Shown here piece after piece: positions 20,211-30,107 of a stretch of DNA of 64,000 nt (position 1 is the first letter of the stretch; each line of letters begins with the position of its first letter). Origin of the DNA: an uncultured Granulosicoccus sp. (lineage in GTDB: Bacteria > Pseudomonadota > Gammaproteobacteria > Granulosicoccales > Granulosicoccaceae); NCBI GenBank assembly GCA_947499955.1, contig CANMQI010000009.1, positions 207,416-271,415 on the forward strand, read 5' to 3'. The notes under the pieces were generated by a model, which did no database searches, was not told where the DNA came from, and worked only from the letters and a program-made list of their open reading frames with translations. A program made the translations under genes and the position numbers.

Positions 20211-21877
20211 TGATGAGAATCGCCCGACTGGCGCGTATCCAGCACGTGATGGTCAAGTACGCGCTGGAAGAGCTGTTTCTGGAGAATACGTCAGCGCACA
20301 ATCTGCGTCATCTGTTCCTGTTGTCACCGACGCGCTGGATGAACAGCGAGACCCGCGCCCTGCCGCGTGGCATGCGAATTCGTCTGGCACTGGAAGAGCT
20401 GGGGCCGGTTTTCGTCAAGCTGGGTCAGGTACTGTCGACACGGCGCGATCTGCTGCCCGATGACATCGGTGACGAACTGACCTTCCTGCAAGACAACGTC
20501 AAACCCTTTGCCAGCGAACTGGCCAGAGCCGAGATCGAACGCGCGCTCAACGAGAAGATCGAAGTGCTGTTCAAGAGCTTCGAGGACAAACCGATTGCCT
20601 CGGCCTCGGTAGCACAGGTCCATGGCGCGGTCATGCACGATGGCAGCGAGGTGGTGGTCAAGGTTTTGCGACCGGGAATCAGTGAGACCATCCGTCGTGA
20701 TGTCAGTCTGATGTATCTGCTGGCCGACATGGCAGCGAAGATCTTGCGCGACGGCAAGCGTCTGCGGCCGCGTGAAGTGGTTGCCGAGTATGACAAGACC
20801 ATCCACGACGAGCTGGATCTGGTGGCGGAGGCCACCAATGCCGTGGTGCTGCGCAACAACTTCAAGGATTCGGATACGTTGTATATCCCCGAGATCTACT
20901 GGGAGTACACACGCAGTTCGGTCATGGTGCAGGAGCGCATCAGTGGCATACCCATTCGCGACATCAAGGCGATGGAAGAGCTCGGCATGGACATGAAGAA
21001 GCTGGCCGAGCACGGGGTGGAGATCTTCTACACCCAGGTGTTCGATCACAACTTCTTTCATGCGGACATGCATCCGGGCAACATCTTCGTATCGCGCGAG
21101 CACCCGGAACACCCGCAATACATTGCCGTCGACTTCGGCATCGTTGGCTCCCTGACCGATGAGGATCAACGGTATATGGGGGAGAATCTGCTGGCCTTCT
21201 TCCAGCGTGACTATCGCCGGGTGGCACAGCTGCATATCGATTCCGGCTGGGTACCTCGTGATACCCGTGTCAGTGAGCTGGAGGCAGGTGTACGCGCCGT
21301 GTGCGAACCCATATTCGAAAAGCCACTGGCCGAGATATCGCTGGGTGATGTGCTGCTGCAGTTGTTCAATATCGCGCGTCGCTTCGATATGGAAGTGCAG
21401 CCGCAGCTGGTACTGCTGCAGAAAACCCTGCTGAATATCGAAGGCCTGGGCAGGCAGTTGTATCCCGACCTGGACCTGTGGGCTACCGGCAAACCCTTCC
21501 TGAAACGCTGGGTGGTCAAACGCAACAACCCGCAGACCATCCTGCGCCGCTTTGTGGATCAGGCGCCGCATCTGCTGAAGGTGATGCCCGAGTTGCCGAT
21601 GATGGTGCACGACTACGTCGACTTGCAGAATCAGGTTCTGCGCAACGAACTGGCAGCGGGTGGAGACAAACGCTTTCCCCGGGCCAGTAGGCGCAATAAT
21701 GCAGAGCAACCGGGCAAGAGTCTGGGCTACAGCATTACGGGGGCCGCCATCCTCTTGTCAGCCGCCTTGCTGGGTAGTGCCAATGTGATGAGTGGATCGG
21801 ATAGCACGCCCTGGTGGGTGTTTCTGACGGCACTGGTCGGAGTGTCATTTCTGATTGCGGGGCTGCGGCGACGCTGA
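20207..21877 (+). CDS. ubiB: UbiB, ABC1/ADCK-type atypical kinase-like ATPase of ubiquinone synthesis
   Basis: 556 residues, overlapping ubiJ by four bases. The KxGQ motif (FVKLGQVLSTRRDLLP, near residue 70), the Ala-rich loop ASASVAQVH, the catalytic-like HADMHPGNI and the metal-binding VDFGIVG mark the ADCK family. Two C-terminal membrane helices (about 508-526 and 533-552) anchor it to the inner membrane. Needed for aerobic ubiquinone synthesis, probably by extracting or presenting lipid intermediates. Confidence 0.96.
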   Translation: MMMRIARLARIQHVMVKYALEELFLENTSAHNLRHLFLLSPTRWMNSETRALPRGMRIRLALEELGPVFVKLGQVLSTRRDLLPDDIGDELTFLQDNVKPFASELARAEIERALNEKIEVLFKSFEDKPIASASVAQVHGAVMHDGSEVVVKVLRPGISETIRRDVSLMYLLADMAAKILRDGKRLRPREVVAEYDKTIHDELDLVAEATNAVVLRNNFKDSDTLYIPEIYWEYTRSSVMVQERISGIPIRDIKAMEELGMDMKKLAEHGVEIFYTQVFDHNFFHADMHPGNIFVSREHPEHPQYIAVDFGIVGSLTDEDQRYMGENLLAFFQRDYRRVAQLHIDSGWVPRDTRVSELEAGVRAVCEPIFEKPLAEISLGDVLLQLFNIARRFDMEVQPQLVLLQKTLLNIEGLGRQLYPDLDLWATGKPFLKRWVVKRNNPQTILRRFVDQAPHLLKVMPELPMMVHDYVDLQNQVLRNELAAGGDKRFPRASRRNNAEQPGKSLGYSITGAAILLSAALLGSANVMSGSDSTPWWVFLTALVGVSFLIAGLRRR

Positions 21878-21986
21878 TTATCAGTACCTGTCCACAATTC
21901 AGGACAAGGGCGTCATGGGTGGCAATAGTCTGGCAGCATGTTTGCTGTCTCATCTGCACGACTAACCGCCGATCAGTGATAGACGC

Positions 21987-22298
21987 ATGCAGCAACCTCA
22001 GCTTGACCCGTTGTGGGACGAAGGTATCTCCTCATTTCTCTATGGTGAGTACGAGAAACGTCAGCAGGCCCTGACCATTGATGATCTTCAGATCTTTGCC
22101 AATGAAAATGCCGTCCGCATCGGCGATATTCTGGAAACGCTGTTTCTGATGGCGATCTACGGCGAGTGGGTGTATGCCGACGCCGAAGGCAAGGAGCGGC
22201 AACTGGACGAAGAGGCGCTCAACGAGCTGTATGCCAAGGGTCGACTGCGGTCTGAGGATCTGGCCGCCTTTGATGGCGTCTGGCTGCCGATTTCATGA
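21987..22298 (+). CDS. hypothetical protein
   Basis: 103 residues, acidic and soluble, with no recognised domain. It starts with MQQPQLDPLWDEGISSFLYGEYEKR and ends with FDGVWLPIS. It lies 109 bases after ubiB on the same strand and converges on the carbonic anhydrase gene, with a hairpin between them. Codon use looks like the neighbours, so it is probably a real gene of unknown role. Confidence 0.7.
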   Translation: MQQPQLDPLWDEGISSFLYGEYEKRQQALTIDDLQIFANENAVRIGDILETLFLMAIYGEWVYADAEGKERQLDEEALNELYAKGRLRSEDLAAFDGVWLPIS

Positions 22299-22302
22299 AA
22301 GC

Positions 22303-22332
22303 GGCGGAAGGCAGCTACGGCCGTCTTCCGCC
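22303..22332. terminator. possible bidirectional terminator between convergent genes
   Basis: Inverted repeat GGCGGAAG / CTTCCGCC with a 14-base loop, placed between the converging ends of the 21987-22298 gene and the carbonic anhydrase gene. There is no T run on either side, so the call rests on stem and position. Confidence 0.45.
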
Positions 22333-22338
22333 ACTTGA

Positions 22339-22989
22339 TCAGTGTTCGATAACGGGCATCTGATCCCCGCCATCGTCATCAGTAAAGAAATCGACCTTGC
22401 CGGTTTGCAGTGAATACTCGGCACCGACGATTTGCAGACCGTCATTGGCGACCAGGTTCTCCAGAATCTGCGAACCGTGTTTCAGGTGAGCCACGGAGGC
22501 ACGGATATTGGCGCGGGTAGCCAGTTGTATCAGGCGCTCTTCATCATTCTCCAGTCCGGCTTCCAGCAATGTCTGTACGGAGGGCTGGATGCGGTTGACG
22601 ATGGACTGCAGATTGGGTGAACGATTGGCTGAAGGTTGCTTGAGTTCACTGATGGTCGCCTGAATGGCGCCGCACAGCGTGTGGCCCAGCACGACCACGA
22701 GACGGGCGCGGTGCTGTACAGCCGAGAATTCGACGCTGCCCAGCAGTGAGGGGGCAACGATATTGCCGGCGACACGAATCACGAACAGGTCTCCCAGACC
22801 CTGGTTGAAAATGATTTCGGCCGGAACTCGGGAATCGGAACACCCCAGGATGATGGCGAACGGTGTCTGGGATTCGATCAGGTTGGCACGACGGCTCTGG
22901 TTGGTCAGGTCCGTCAGATCGTGTTTGTCTGCGACGAACCGGTCATTACCGGTTTTGAGTCGTTTCAGGGCTTCATCTGCAGATATCAT
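22339..22989 (-). CDS. beta-class carbonic anhydrase
   Basis: 216 residues. Converts CO2 and bicarbonate. Zinc ligands and catalytic residues are in place: Cys50, Asp52 and Arg54 in CSDSR, then His103 and Cys106 in GHTLCG. The C-terminal SLQTGKVDFF is typical. Cytoplasmic, no signal peptide. Transcribed alone; the mscS-like gene is divergent, about 200 bases away. Confidence 0.94.
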   Translation of the reverse strand: MISADEALKRLKTGNDRFVADKHDLTDLTNQSRRANLIESQTPFAIILGCSDSRVPAEIIFNQGLGDLFVIRVAGNIVAPSLLGSVEFSAVQHRARLVVVLGHTLCGAIQATISELKQPSANRSPNLQSIVNRIQPSVQTLLEAGLENDEERLIQLATRANIRASVAHLKHGSQILENLVANDGLQIVGAEYSLQTGKVDFFTDDDGGDQMPVIEH

Positions 22990-23193
22990 GTCGATTATCG
23001 TATCGGTATGGACGGGTCTGTTGAATCAGGCAGGAAATTTCCCTATTTCGTACATCAGTCCTGACAGCGGGTCGTTCTGCCGTTCTCGTGGCTATTCTGA
23101 CTGTTTTTTTGTATCAGTAGTTCGACTAGCTGTATTTCCGCATATACGGCATGATCATGCCTGTCCGGTAGCCGCAGTACATTCAGGAATGAT

Positions 23194-24033
23194 ATGACCT
23201 ACGCCGTTCTGCAGAACCTGTTGGCACACCGCGCTACCCTGACTATCGTGATCATTCTGGGCGCTCTGGTGCTGCGTGTGCTGGTCATCCGCAGAATCCG
23301 TCGCACCCGCACCATCCTCACGGTGTCCGAACATCGTGCCATGTCGACCGTACATGCCACGACAGTGATGGTTATCCTGATCACCATACTTGTATTATGG
23401 CTGCCGCAGATCCAGGAATTCATCCTCTCGATCACGGCCATTGCCGTGGCTATCGTGATTGCCACCAAGGAGCTGTCCCTGTGTCTGCTGGGTGCCTTCG
23501 TGATTCGTACCAGCCGCGCCTTTGCCATCGGTGACTGGATATCGATGGGCAGCCATTTCGGGGAGGTCATCGAGCGCAATTTCATGACCACCACCATTCA
23601 GGAAATCGAGCGTCGCGGTTACACCTACACCGGCCGTACCGCCGTGTTGCCAAACAGTCTGTTTCTGACCAATACCGTCATCAATCAGAATTTCCTGCGT
23701 CGCTACCAGTTTCACAGCTTCGAGATTACCATCGAGCCTGATGCCTTTCCGATCGATGCCGAGGACAAGCTGCAGGCACGCATCGAGGCCATTACCGAGC
23801 ACTTCATCGAAACCGCCCAGCGTTACAACAAGATGCTGGAACAGCGCACCGGTATCGACATACCTGACGCACGGCCGACGGTGGAATTCTCCACCAACGA
23901 GGCGGCCAAACTGGTGACGACTCTGTCAGTATTCTGTCCGACAGATGAAATCACGGCACTGGAGAAGGCAATGATGAAGGAGTTCTTCGAGTGGTATCGT
24001 GCCAACCGGGAATCGCGTGGGGCCAATGGCTGA
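23194..24033 (+). CDS. MscS-family mechanosensitive channel protein
   Basis: 279 residues with about three membrane segments (about 12-28, 52-70 and 75-100) and a soluble C-terminal part. The region AIGDWISMGSHFGEVIERNFMTTTIQ is the MscS beta-domain signature after the pore helix. The pore helix is less Gly/Ala-rich than in E. coli MscS (TAIAVAIVIATKELSLCLLGAFVI), so conductance properties may differ. The next gene starts at 24026, overlapping its stop, so the two ion-transport genes are coupled. Confidence 0.85.
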   Translation: MTYAVLQNLLAHRATLTIVIILGALVLRVLVIRRIRRTRTILTVSEHRAMSTVHATTVMVILITILVLWLPQIQEFILSITAIAVAIVIATKELSLCLLGAFVIRTSRAFAIGDWISMGSHFGEVIERNFMTTTIQEIERRGYTYTGRTAVLPNSLFLTNTVINQNFLRRYQFHSFEITIEPDAFPIDAEDKLQARIEAITEHFIETAQRYNKMLEQRTGIDIPDARPTVEFSTNEAAKLVTTLSVFCPTDEITALEKAMMKEFFEWYRANRESRGANG

Positions 24034-25021
24034 TCCGAGCAATACCGACATCGATCCGCTGATTCATGGATTCCGCGTCGATGCACATGGGCGCGCCAGG
24101 GAACTGGACTGGGAAACGCTGCAGCACCTGGAGGTCGACAAGCCGGGGCAGTGGTGCTGGATTCATCTGAACCGGCGTTCAGCGGGTACCGAACACTGGT
24201 TGCGAACGGTGGCCAAGGTAGACGGTCAGGTGCTGGCAGCCTTGCTGCAGGACGACACTCGGCCGCGCATTGTCAGCCATGAGCATGGTTACCTGCTGAA
24301 CCTGCGCGGTGTGAACCTCAACCCCGGTGCCGATCCGGAGGACATGATTTCCCTGCGCCTCTGGGCCACCGGGCGTTTTGTCATCAGCACCCGTGCCACC
24401 CGCATTCTGGCCGCCGAAGATGTGCGCGACATGTTGCGCGGCGGGGCGGCGGTGCATTCCAGCGGCGCGCTGATCGCGGCGATCAGTCGGCAGCTGGTAT
24501 CGCGCATGAGTTCGGTCATCGCCGAACTGGATGACAAGGTGGACGAGCTGGAAGAGCAGCTGCTGCAGACCTCTTCCTCGTCCTCGCGCACCAGTATCAG
24601 TGCCTTTCGGCGCATGGTGCTGACGCTACGACGTTACATGGCACCCCAGCGCGAAGCCCTGGCGGGTTTCCTGCGGGACAGCGAAGACTTTCTGGTGGGG
24701 GATGATCGGCATTCCCTGCGAGACACTCAGGATACGCTGGTGCGACTGCTGGAAGATCTGGACATGATCCGTGAGCGCGCCCTGTTGCTGCAGGAGCAGC
24801 TGGTGGAGGAACGTGCCGAGGCGATGAATGACCGCCTGTTCGTCCTGTCGGTGATCTCGGCCGTGTTTCTGCCTCTGGGTTTCTTCACCGGCCTGTTCGG
24901 TGTCAATGTGGGGGGCATGCCCGGTGTCGACAGCCCCATGGCGTTCACGCTGTTGTGTCTGGCCATGCTTGGTTTTGCCGTGCTGGTTGTCTGGCTGTTC
25001 CGCCGCCTGAAGTGGATATAG
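24026..25021 (+). CDS. CorA-family zinc/metal transporter, ZntB-like
   Basis: 331 residues from an ATG overlapping the mscS-like stop by eight bases. A long acidic and helical cytoplasmic domain is followed by two C-terminal membrane helices joined by the GVNVGGMPG loop, the GxN motif form typical of ZntB rather than magnesium CorA (GMN). ZntB moves Zn2+. The N-terminal CWIHLNRRS and the DTRPRIVSHEHGYLLNLRGVN segment also fit ZntB. The direction of transport (uptake or efflux) is debated for the family. Confidence 0.9.
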   Translation: MADPSNTDIDPLIHGFRVDAHGRARELDWETLQHLEVDKPGQWCWIHLNRRSAGTEHWLRTVAKVDGQVLAALLQDDTRPRIVSHEHGYLLNLRGVNLNPGADPEDMISLRLWATGRFVISTRATRILAAEDVRDMLRGGAAVHSSGALIAAISRQLVSRMSSVIAELDDKVDELEEQLLQTSSSSSRTSISAFRRMVLTLRRYMAPQREALAGFLRDSEDFLVGDDRHSLRDTQDTLVRLLEDLDMIRERALLLQEQLVEERAEAMNDRLFVLSVISAVFLPLGFFTGLFGVNVGGMPGVDSPMAFTLLCLAMLGFAVLVVWLFRRLKWI

Positions 25022-25183
25022 AGGGCGATCGGGGAACCGGGTACTACTCAGCGAGAACGTCTCCAGTCAGTGAGTCGCCCGGCTGCCCTCCGTCAGCTGT
25101 CTGCGTAACCCTCGGGTGCAATGACTGGATAAATACTCAGCTGAATGGGTGCGTTCCCGGCTGCGCATTGCTACCATGCAGCG

Positions 25184-27355
25184 ATGGACGTATCAGACCT
25201 CATTGATTCACTGAACGACGCTCAGCGTCAGGCAGTCACCGCCCCTCCCGGGCATTTGCTGGTGCAGGCCGGTGCCGGCAGCGGCAAGACGCGCGTGCTG
25301 GTGCACCGCATCGCCTGGCTGAACCGGGTGGAAGGTGTCTCGCCGCACAGCATCATGGCAGTGACCTTCACCAACAAGGCGGCTCGCGAGATGCGCCTCC
25401 GGGTCGGACAGTTGCTGGGTCAGTCGGTCGGGCCGATGTGGATCGGCACCTTTCATGGCATTGCGCATCGGTTCCTGCGCACGCACTGGAAGGAGGCGGA
25501 TCTGCCCCAGGCCTTCCAGATTCTGGATTCCGACGATCAACTGCGTGTGGTCAAGCGAGTCGTGCGTACGCTGGAGCTGGATGAAACCCATTTTCCCCCT
25601 CGCCAGGTGCAGTGGTTCATCAATGGCCACAAGGACGAAGGGCGTCGCCCGGCACATATCGATGACGAGAATGATCCGATCACGGCTCAGTACATCCGCG
25701 TCTACACCGCCTACGAAGTGGCCTGCAAGCGGGCGGGTGCGGTGGATTTTGCCGAACTGCTGCTGCGCTCTCTGGAAACCCTGCGCGACACGCCAGCCCT
25801 GCTGGCGCATTACCGCAAGCGTCTGCAGCATCTGCTGATCGACGAGTTTCAGGATACCAACGCCATCCAGTACGCCTGGATCCGCTTGCTGGCCGGTGAT
25901 ACCGGGCATGTGTTTGCGGTGGGTGACGACGATCAGTCCATCTATGCCTGGCGCGGCGCGCGTGTAGAGAACATTCTCAATTTCGACAAGGATTTCGCGG
26001 GTGCGGACCTGGTGAGGCTGGAGCAGAACTACCGCTCCACCGGCACGATACTGAACGCTGCCAATGCGCTGATTGACAAGAACCAGGGGCGACTGGGCAA
26101 GAATCTATGGACCGCAGGTGCCGAAGGGGACCCCATCACCCTGTATAACGCCTACAACGAAACCGACGAAGCCCGTTTCATTGTCGAGACCATCGTCGAC
26201 CATGTCTCCGGTGGCGGTCAGCGGCGTGACTGCGCCGTGTTGTATCGTTCCAATGCGCAGTCGCGCGTTGTCGAGGAGTATCTGATGGCAGCCGGCGTGT
26301 CCTACCGCGTTTACGGTGGCCTGCGATTCTTCGAACGGGCGGAAATCAAGGACACACTGGCCTATCTGCGCCTGGCCACGCACAGCTATGACGATGTCTC
26401 GCTGGAACGCATCATCAACCAGCCAGCACGGGGAATCGGCGACAAGACCGTCGGCGATATTCGTACCGAGGCCCGCGCCCGCAGCATACCCATGTGGCAG
26501 GCAGCGACCGATCTGGTACACGAAAAACGCCTCAGTGGACGCGCCAACACTGCTGTCGGCAAATTCCTGTCGTTGATCGAATCGATACGTGAAGCCATTG
26601 ACGAGCAGGCGCTTCCCCAGCAGGTCCAGACCGTCACCGAGCTCAGCGGTCTGCTGGAGCACTTCAAGAAGGACAGCAGCGACCGGGGCCAGAGCCGAGT
26701 GGAAAACGTCGAGGAACTGGCCAATGCGGCGCGCACCTATGTGCATCAGCAGGATGAAGACCCGGACATGAGTGCCGTGGACGAATTTCTGGCGCACGCG
26801 GCGCTGGAAGCCGGAGAAGGTCAGGCTGAGGCAGATGACAATGCCGTGCAGCTGATGACTCTGCACTCGGCCAAGGGACTGGAATTTCCGATCGTGTTCA
26901 TGGCGGGTATGGAGCAGGGACTGTTCCCCCACCAGCGTTCGGCGGAAGACCCGCTGCGCATGGAGGAGGAGCGACGCCTGTGTTATGTCGGGATCACCCG
27001 GGCTGAGCGCAAGTTGTACATGACCATGGCCGAACAGCGGCGCCTGCACGGTCGTGACCAGTACAACCCTCCCTCGAAATTCGTGACCGAATTGCCCAAT
27101 GCCCTGGTGGAGGAAATCCGACCACGCATGCAGATCAGCATGCCGGTTCACCGTCCGCAGCAATCCACCCGGTTTGTCGAAGAGGCCAACGATACGGGAC
27201 TGAGCATTGGCCAGAACGTTCGCCATGGCAAGTTCGGCATTGGCGTGGTGCTGGATCAGGAAGGCCGCGGCAAACAGGCTCGTGTACAGGTCAATTTCGA
27301 GGAGTATGGCAGCAAGTGGCTGGTGCTGGCCTATGCCAAGCTGGAACCGGCCTAG
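25184..27355 (+). CDS. uvrD: UvrD/Rep-family DNA helicase II
   Basis: 723 residues from the ATG at 25184; the frame opens at 25145. Superfamily 1A 3'-5' helicase for nucleotide excision and mismatch repair. Motifs in order: Q motif LNDAQRQAV, Walker A AGAGSGKT (about 29-36), TFTNKAAREM, Walker B DEFQDTNAIQY (about 220), GDDDQSIYAWRGA, QNYRS, TLHSAKGLEF and VGITRAER. The C-terminal GKFGIGVVL...VNFEEYGSKWLVL is the UvrD tail that contacts partners, which favours UvrD over Rep. Confidence 0.95.
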   Translation: MDVSDLIDSLNDAQRQAVTAPPGHLLVQAGAGSGKTRVLVHRIAWLNRVEGVSPHSIMAVTFTNKAAREMRLRVGQLLGQSVGPMWIGTFHGIAHRFLRTHWKEADLPQAFQILDSDDQLRVVKRVVRTLELDETHFPPRQVQWFINGHKDEGRRPAHIDDENDPITAQYIRVYTAYEVACKRAGAVDFAELLLRSLETLRDTPALLAHYRKRLQHLLIDEFQDTNAIQYAWIRLLAGDTGHVFAVGDDDQSIYAWRGARVENILNFDKDFAGADLVRLEQNYRSTGTILNAANALIDKNQGRLGKNLWTAGAEGDPITLYNAYNETDEARFIVETIVDHVSGGGQRRDCAVLYRSNAQSRVVEEYLMAAGVSYRVYGGLRFFERAEIKDTLAYLRLATHSYDDVSLERIINQPARGIGDKTVGDIRTEARARSIPMWQAATDLVHEKRLSGRANTAVGKFLSLIESIREAIDEQALPQQVQTVTELSGLLEHFKKDSSDRGQSRVENVEELANAARTYVHQQDEDPDMSAVDEFLAHAALEAGEGQAEADDNAVQLMTLHSAKGLEFPIVFMAGMEQGLFPHQRSAEDPLRMEEERRLCYVGITRAERKLYMTMAEQRRLHGRDQYNPPSKFVTELPNALVEEIRPRMQISMPVHRPQQSTRFVEEANDTGLSIGQNVRHGKFGIGVVLDQEGRGKQARVQVNFEEYGSKWLVLAYAKLEPA

Positions 27356-27415
27356 TGGCTCACTCGGGCAACCAAGGTGATACTCAGAGCCTGCATTCGC
27401 CCATCCGGGTATTCA

Positions 27416-28117
27416 TCAGAGCTGGTTGGGGTGCTGTTTCATCAGGTGCCCCTGCAGCGCGTACCAGGCAAACATCACCAGTGCGAAATGCCATTCAATC
27501 ACGTTTTCCATGCGATCAGGTTCTGTCAGAACCGCTTTCAGCAGTAGATTGAGTGGCCCCATGGTCAGCATGAACACTACCATCACCCACTGCATTGTCA
27601 GTGCCAGGGGCCAGACTGGTGGTTCGTCAGGCCGATGGCCGCTTGTGATTCGGGAACGGCGCAACGTCCAGCTTGTCAGCAGTTGCGCAACGCCGGTACA
27701 GCCAAAGAATACGTAGACTCCGAGTCGGCGCAGGAAGGCGTACATCGGTCCATCGGTACCGAGAAAGACAACGTAGAGCACCAGAAAAACAGACCCGAAC
27801 AGAGACAGAGCCAGGATCAGCCGGCACAGTCTTGCATGTCCATCCGTGTACTGCATCAACCAGTGATGGTGGCACCACCAGAAGACCAGCAGCAGCACAC
27901 ATACCGGCAACATCATCGAGCGAAACAGGTAGACAACCGGTACAGGGCGGCAGACGGCGCTGATCGATGCACAGCCTTCGATAAACGGAAAACAGGCAGG
28001 AGCCAGTTCTGTCTGCATTGACCAGGTGGCGCAGATCGTGACAGTGACCGTCGGCAGCAGCCAACAATAAAAGCCAAGTCGTGTGCCAGCATCCGGGTTC
28101 ATGATTCTCGCCCTCAC
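27416..28117 (-). CDS. multi-pass membrane protein, possibly Frag1/DRAM-like
   Basis: 233 residues with about six hydrophobic segments (near 15-30, 62-80, 100-120, 130-148, 172-190 and 205-222). After the first helix comes a short loop with CFPFIEGCASISAVC, resembling the conserved loop of the Frag1/DRAM/Sfk1 family (inference, weak). An in-frame ATG at 28102 is an alternative start. Lies 88 bases downstream of the flavodoxin-like gene on the same strand, so may be co-transcribed. Confidence 0.7.
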   Translation of the reverse strand: MRARIMNPDAGTRLGFYCWLLPTVTVTICATWSMQTELAPACFPFIEGCASISAVCRPVPVVYLFRSMMLPVCVLLLVFWWCHHHWLMQYTDGHARLCRLILALSLFGSVFLVLYVVFLGTDGPMYAFLRRLGVYVFFGCTGVAQLLTSWTLRRSRITSGHRPDEPPVWPLALTMQWVMVVFMLTMGPLNLLLKAVLTEPDRMENVIEWHFALVMFAWYALQGHLMKQHPNQL

Positions 28118-28205
28118 ACGTCAGTCCTGATCATGACATGAACCAGGCTGCTTCCGGCATCGGCCAGCTCTGCCTTGTCAATGCCGACACGCCTGCTCAG
28201 GGGGG

Positions 28206-28676
28206 TCAGATGATTCCTGCCTCCAGGCTGGCGGCCATGCTCATGCCGAGTTCCTCGCAGCGAGTCACGAATTCCTCTCTGAACTCTCCCCGGCAGATCA
28301 GAGGTTCCTGAACCAGTCGCCAGCGCAAGCCGGTGGTGATGCTCTCGATGGCGCGTCGTGTACCGGTACCATCCTGTCCAGCGCGAACGTAAAAGGTGAA
28401 GGGCAGACCCTGAGTGCTTTCCAGGCAAGGGTAGTAGCAGCGGTCAAACACATCCTTGATCAAGCCGGCCATGTAACCGAGGTTCTCGGTGGTGCCGATG
28501 ATGAGTGCCTGAGCTGACTGGATATCTTCCGGACGCGTGTCCAGTGGGGCCAGGCAGCTGACATCGACATCATCGATATCCGGGTGGGTTGCCCCGCTGA
28601 TGATGGCCTCGCGCAATCTCTGCGTATTCTCGGAAGGGGCGTGCGAGACAACAAGCAACTTCTTTCTCGTGGGCAT
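28206..28676 (-). CDS. flavodoxin-family NAD(P)H-dependent oxidoreductase
   Basis: 156 residues with the flavodoxin-like alpha/beta pattern: KLLVVSHAPSENTQRLREAI at the FMN phosphate loop (SHAPSENT), then ALIIGTTENLGYMAGLIKDVFDRCYYP, where the glycine-containing turn packs on the flavin. Such small proteins reduce quinones, nitro or azo compounds, or act as electron carriers; the partner is unknown. Cytoplasmic, no signal peptide. Confidence 0.8.
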   Translation of the reverse strand: MPTRKKLLVVSHAPSENTQRLREAIISGATHPDIDDVDVSCLAPLDTRPEDIQSAQALIIGTTENLGYMAGLIKDVFDRCYYPCLESTQGLPFTFYVRAGQDGTGTRRAIESITTGLRWRLVQEPLICRGEFREEFVTRCEELGMSMAASLEAGII

Positions 28677-28791
28677 GGCGTCGAGACTCCTTGTGCATCA
28701 TCGTTCGGATACCGTCGAGTGGTCAAAGCCGGCGACTTGCCATCACGGGTCTGCACATGGCTGGAATCAGTGGTGAGCCGGCGCCAGCGCG

Positions 28792-29937
28792 TTACAGAAT
28801 TACCCGGTTTCTTCCGCTTGCCTTGGCAGCGTACAGCTTTCTATCCGATTCCTTGTACAGGTGGTCGGCCGTCGTATTGCGACTGTTGAGCTCCGATATT
28901 CCAATGCTGACGGTAACCTGTATGCGGTTGGATTCATACTCGAACGTCTTGTTCTCGATGACCGAACGTATTTTCTCCGCCACGACACGGGCACCTTGCA
29001 GCGAGGTGTGATTCAGGAAGATGGAAAACTCCTCACCGCCGATACGCGCAAGGATATCACTGTCTCTCAAGGCATTCCTTATTTCCCTTGCCAGATTGAT
29101 CAGGATGAAATCGCCAGCCTGGTGTCCATAGGTATCGTTGATTCTCTTGAAGTGATCTATGTCCAGCATTATCAGAGAAGCCTGGTTCTGCTCTCTTGTG
29201 GCTATGGCAATCAGATTTTCAGAGGCTTCGAAAAAATAGCGTCGGTTGTAGGCATTCGTCAGGTTGTCACTGATCGATAATTCGTAGAGCTTCTTTACGC
29301 TGTCCTCCAGTTCATCATGAGCGGTGATGATTTCCATACGGCTTTCATGGATGGCCCGGGAGAGAATGATCGTTGCCGGTATTGCGATGAGTATCACCAT
29401 CAGCGAACCGATATGGTGGCGCTCTCCGTAGTGGAGCATGATGGCCATCTGGGGGATGATGATCAGAAAGAAGAAGATCATGTAACCCTTGTATATCGAT
29501 GACATCGACAAGGCAGCTGCGTTGACAACGCCAATGGCGATCACCAGGCTGATCATTTCATAGGGCTGAGGTGCGTAGGTGACGACCAGTGCCGCAGAGA
29601 TCACCCATGAAATCGACTGGATGATCGAGAACAACAGGAAAAATTTCTCGTTCTTCCGCAAGTCCCCATGGCTGCCCTCCTTCAGGAAACGGGTGAAGTT
29701 ACGGGCGTTGCGCAGACGGAATGCCGTGGCCAGTATTTGCAGAGTGAACCAGAGTCCCAGTATCAGAGGCGGAACGAACTGGTGAAATATCCCGATGAAG
29801 ATAATCGAGACCAGTATCGTGGCAATGGCGACTCTGGGCGTCTGATTGACCAGGTCTTCAATGAGCTTGGGGTGCACATCATAGGTTTCTTCATCAATGC
29901 TGGATTTTCTTGTCATGGCGGGCATCGATGAAATCAA
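28792..29937 (-). CDS. membrane-bound diguanylate cyclase (GGDEF)
   Basis: 381 residues. Six membrane helices between about 35 and 195 form an N-terminal membrane sensor. A short coiled linker leads into a GGDEF domain at about 222-381. The active motif is GGEEF at 300-304, with the inhibitory site RDSD at 291-294, so it should make c-di-GMP and be product-inhibited. In-frame ATGs a few codons on (29925, 29916) are possible starts. Single gene. Confidence 0.93.
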   Translation of the reverse strand: MISSMPAMTRKSSIDEETYDVHPKLIEDLVNQTPRVAIATILVSIIFIGIFHQFVPPLILGLWFTLQILATAFRLRNARNFTRFLKEGSHGDLRKNEKFFLLFSIIQSISWVISAALVVTYAPQPYEMISLVIAIGVVNAAALSMSSIYKGYMIFFFLIIIPQMAIMLHYGERHHIGSLMVILIAIPATIILSRAIHESRMEIITAHDELEDSVKKLYELSISDNLTNAYNRRYFFEASENLIAIATREQNQASLIMLDIDHFKRINDTYGHQAGDFILINLAREIRNALRDSDILARIGGEEFSIFLNHTSLQGARVVAEKIRSVIENKTFEYESNRIQVTVSIGISELNSRNTTADHLYKESDRKLYAAKASGRNRVIL

Positions 29938-30107
29938 ACGTGCGGCTCTTCACGGTATCTCCTGCGGGTATATCGCAAGCAACACCCAGCACGAGCAAGT
30001 TTTCAGCCAGAAAAGTCGCCAACGGTGTGCTCGGTTACCCGATTTGCTGTTCAACGGAGTCAAGGCGGGGCGGGTCGAGCTACCCGTCACAGATCACCCG
30101 AGCGGGC

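Noticed and set aside
20324..21709. 461-codon leftward open frame inside ubiB
   Set aside because: Antisense shadow; ubiB has a complete set of family motifs.
21884..21921. Weak TGTCC/GGACA stem after ubiB as a terminator
   Set aside because: Only five base pairs and no T run.
26105..27226. 373-codon leftward open frame inside uvrD
   Set aside because: Shadow of the high-GC uvrD gene, whose motifs are all intact on the other strand.
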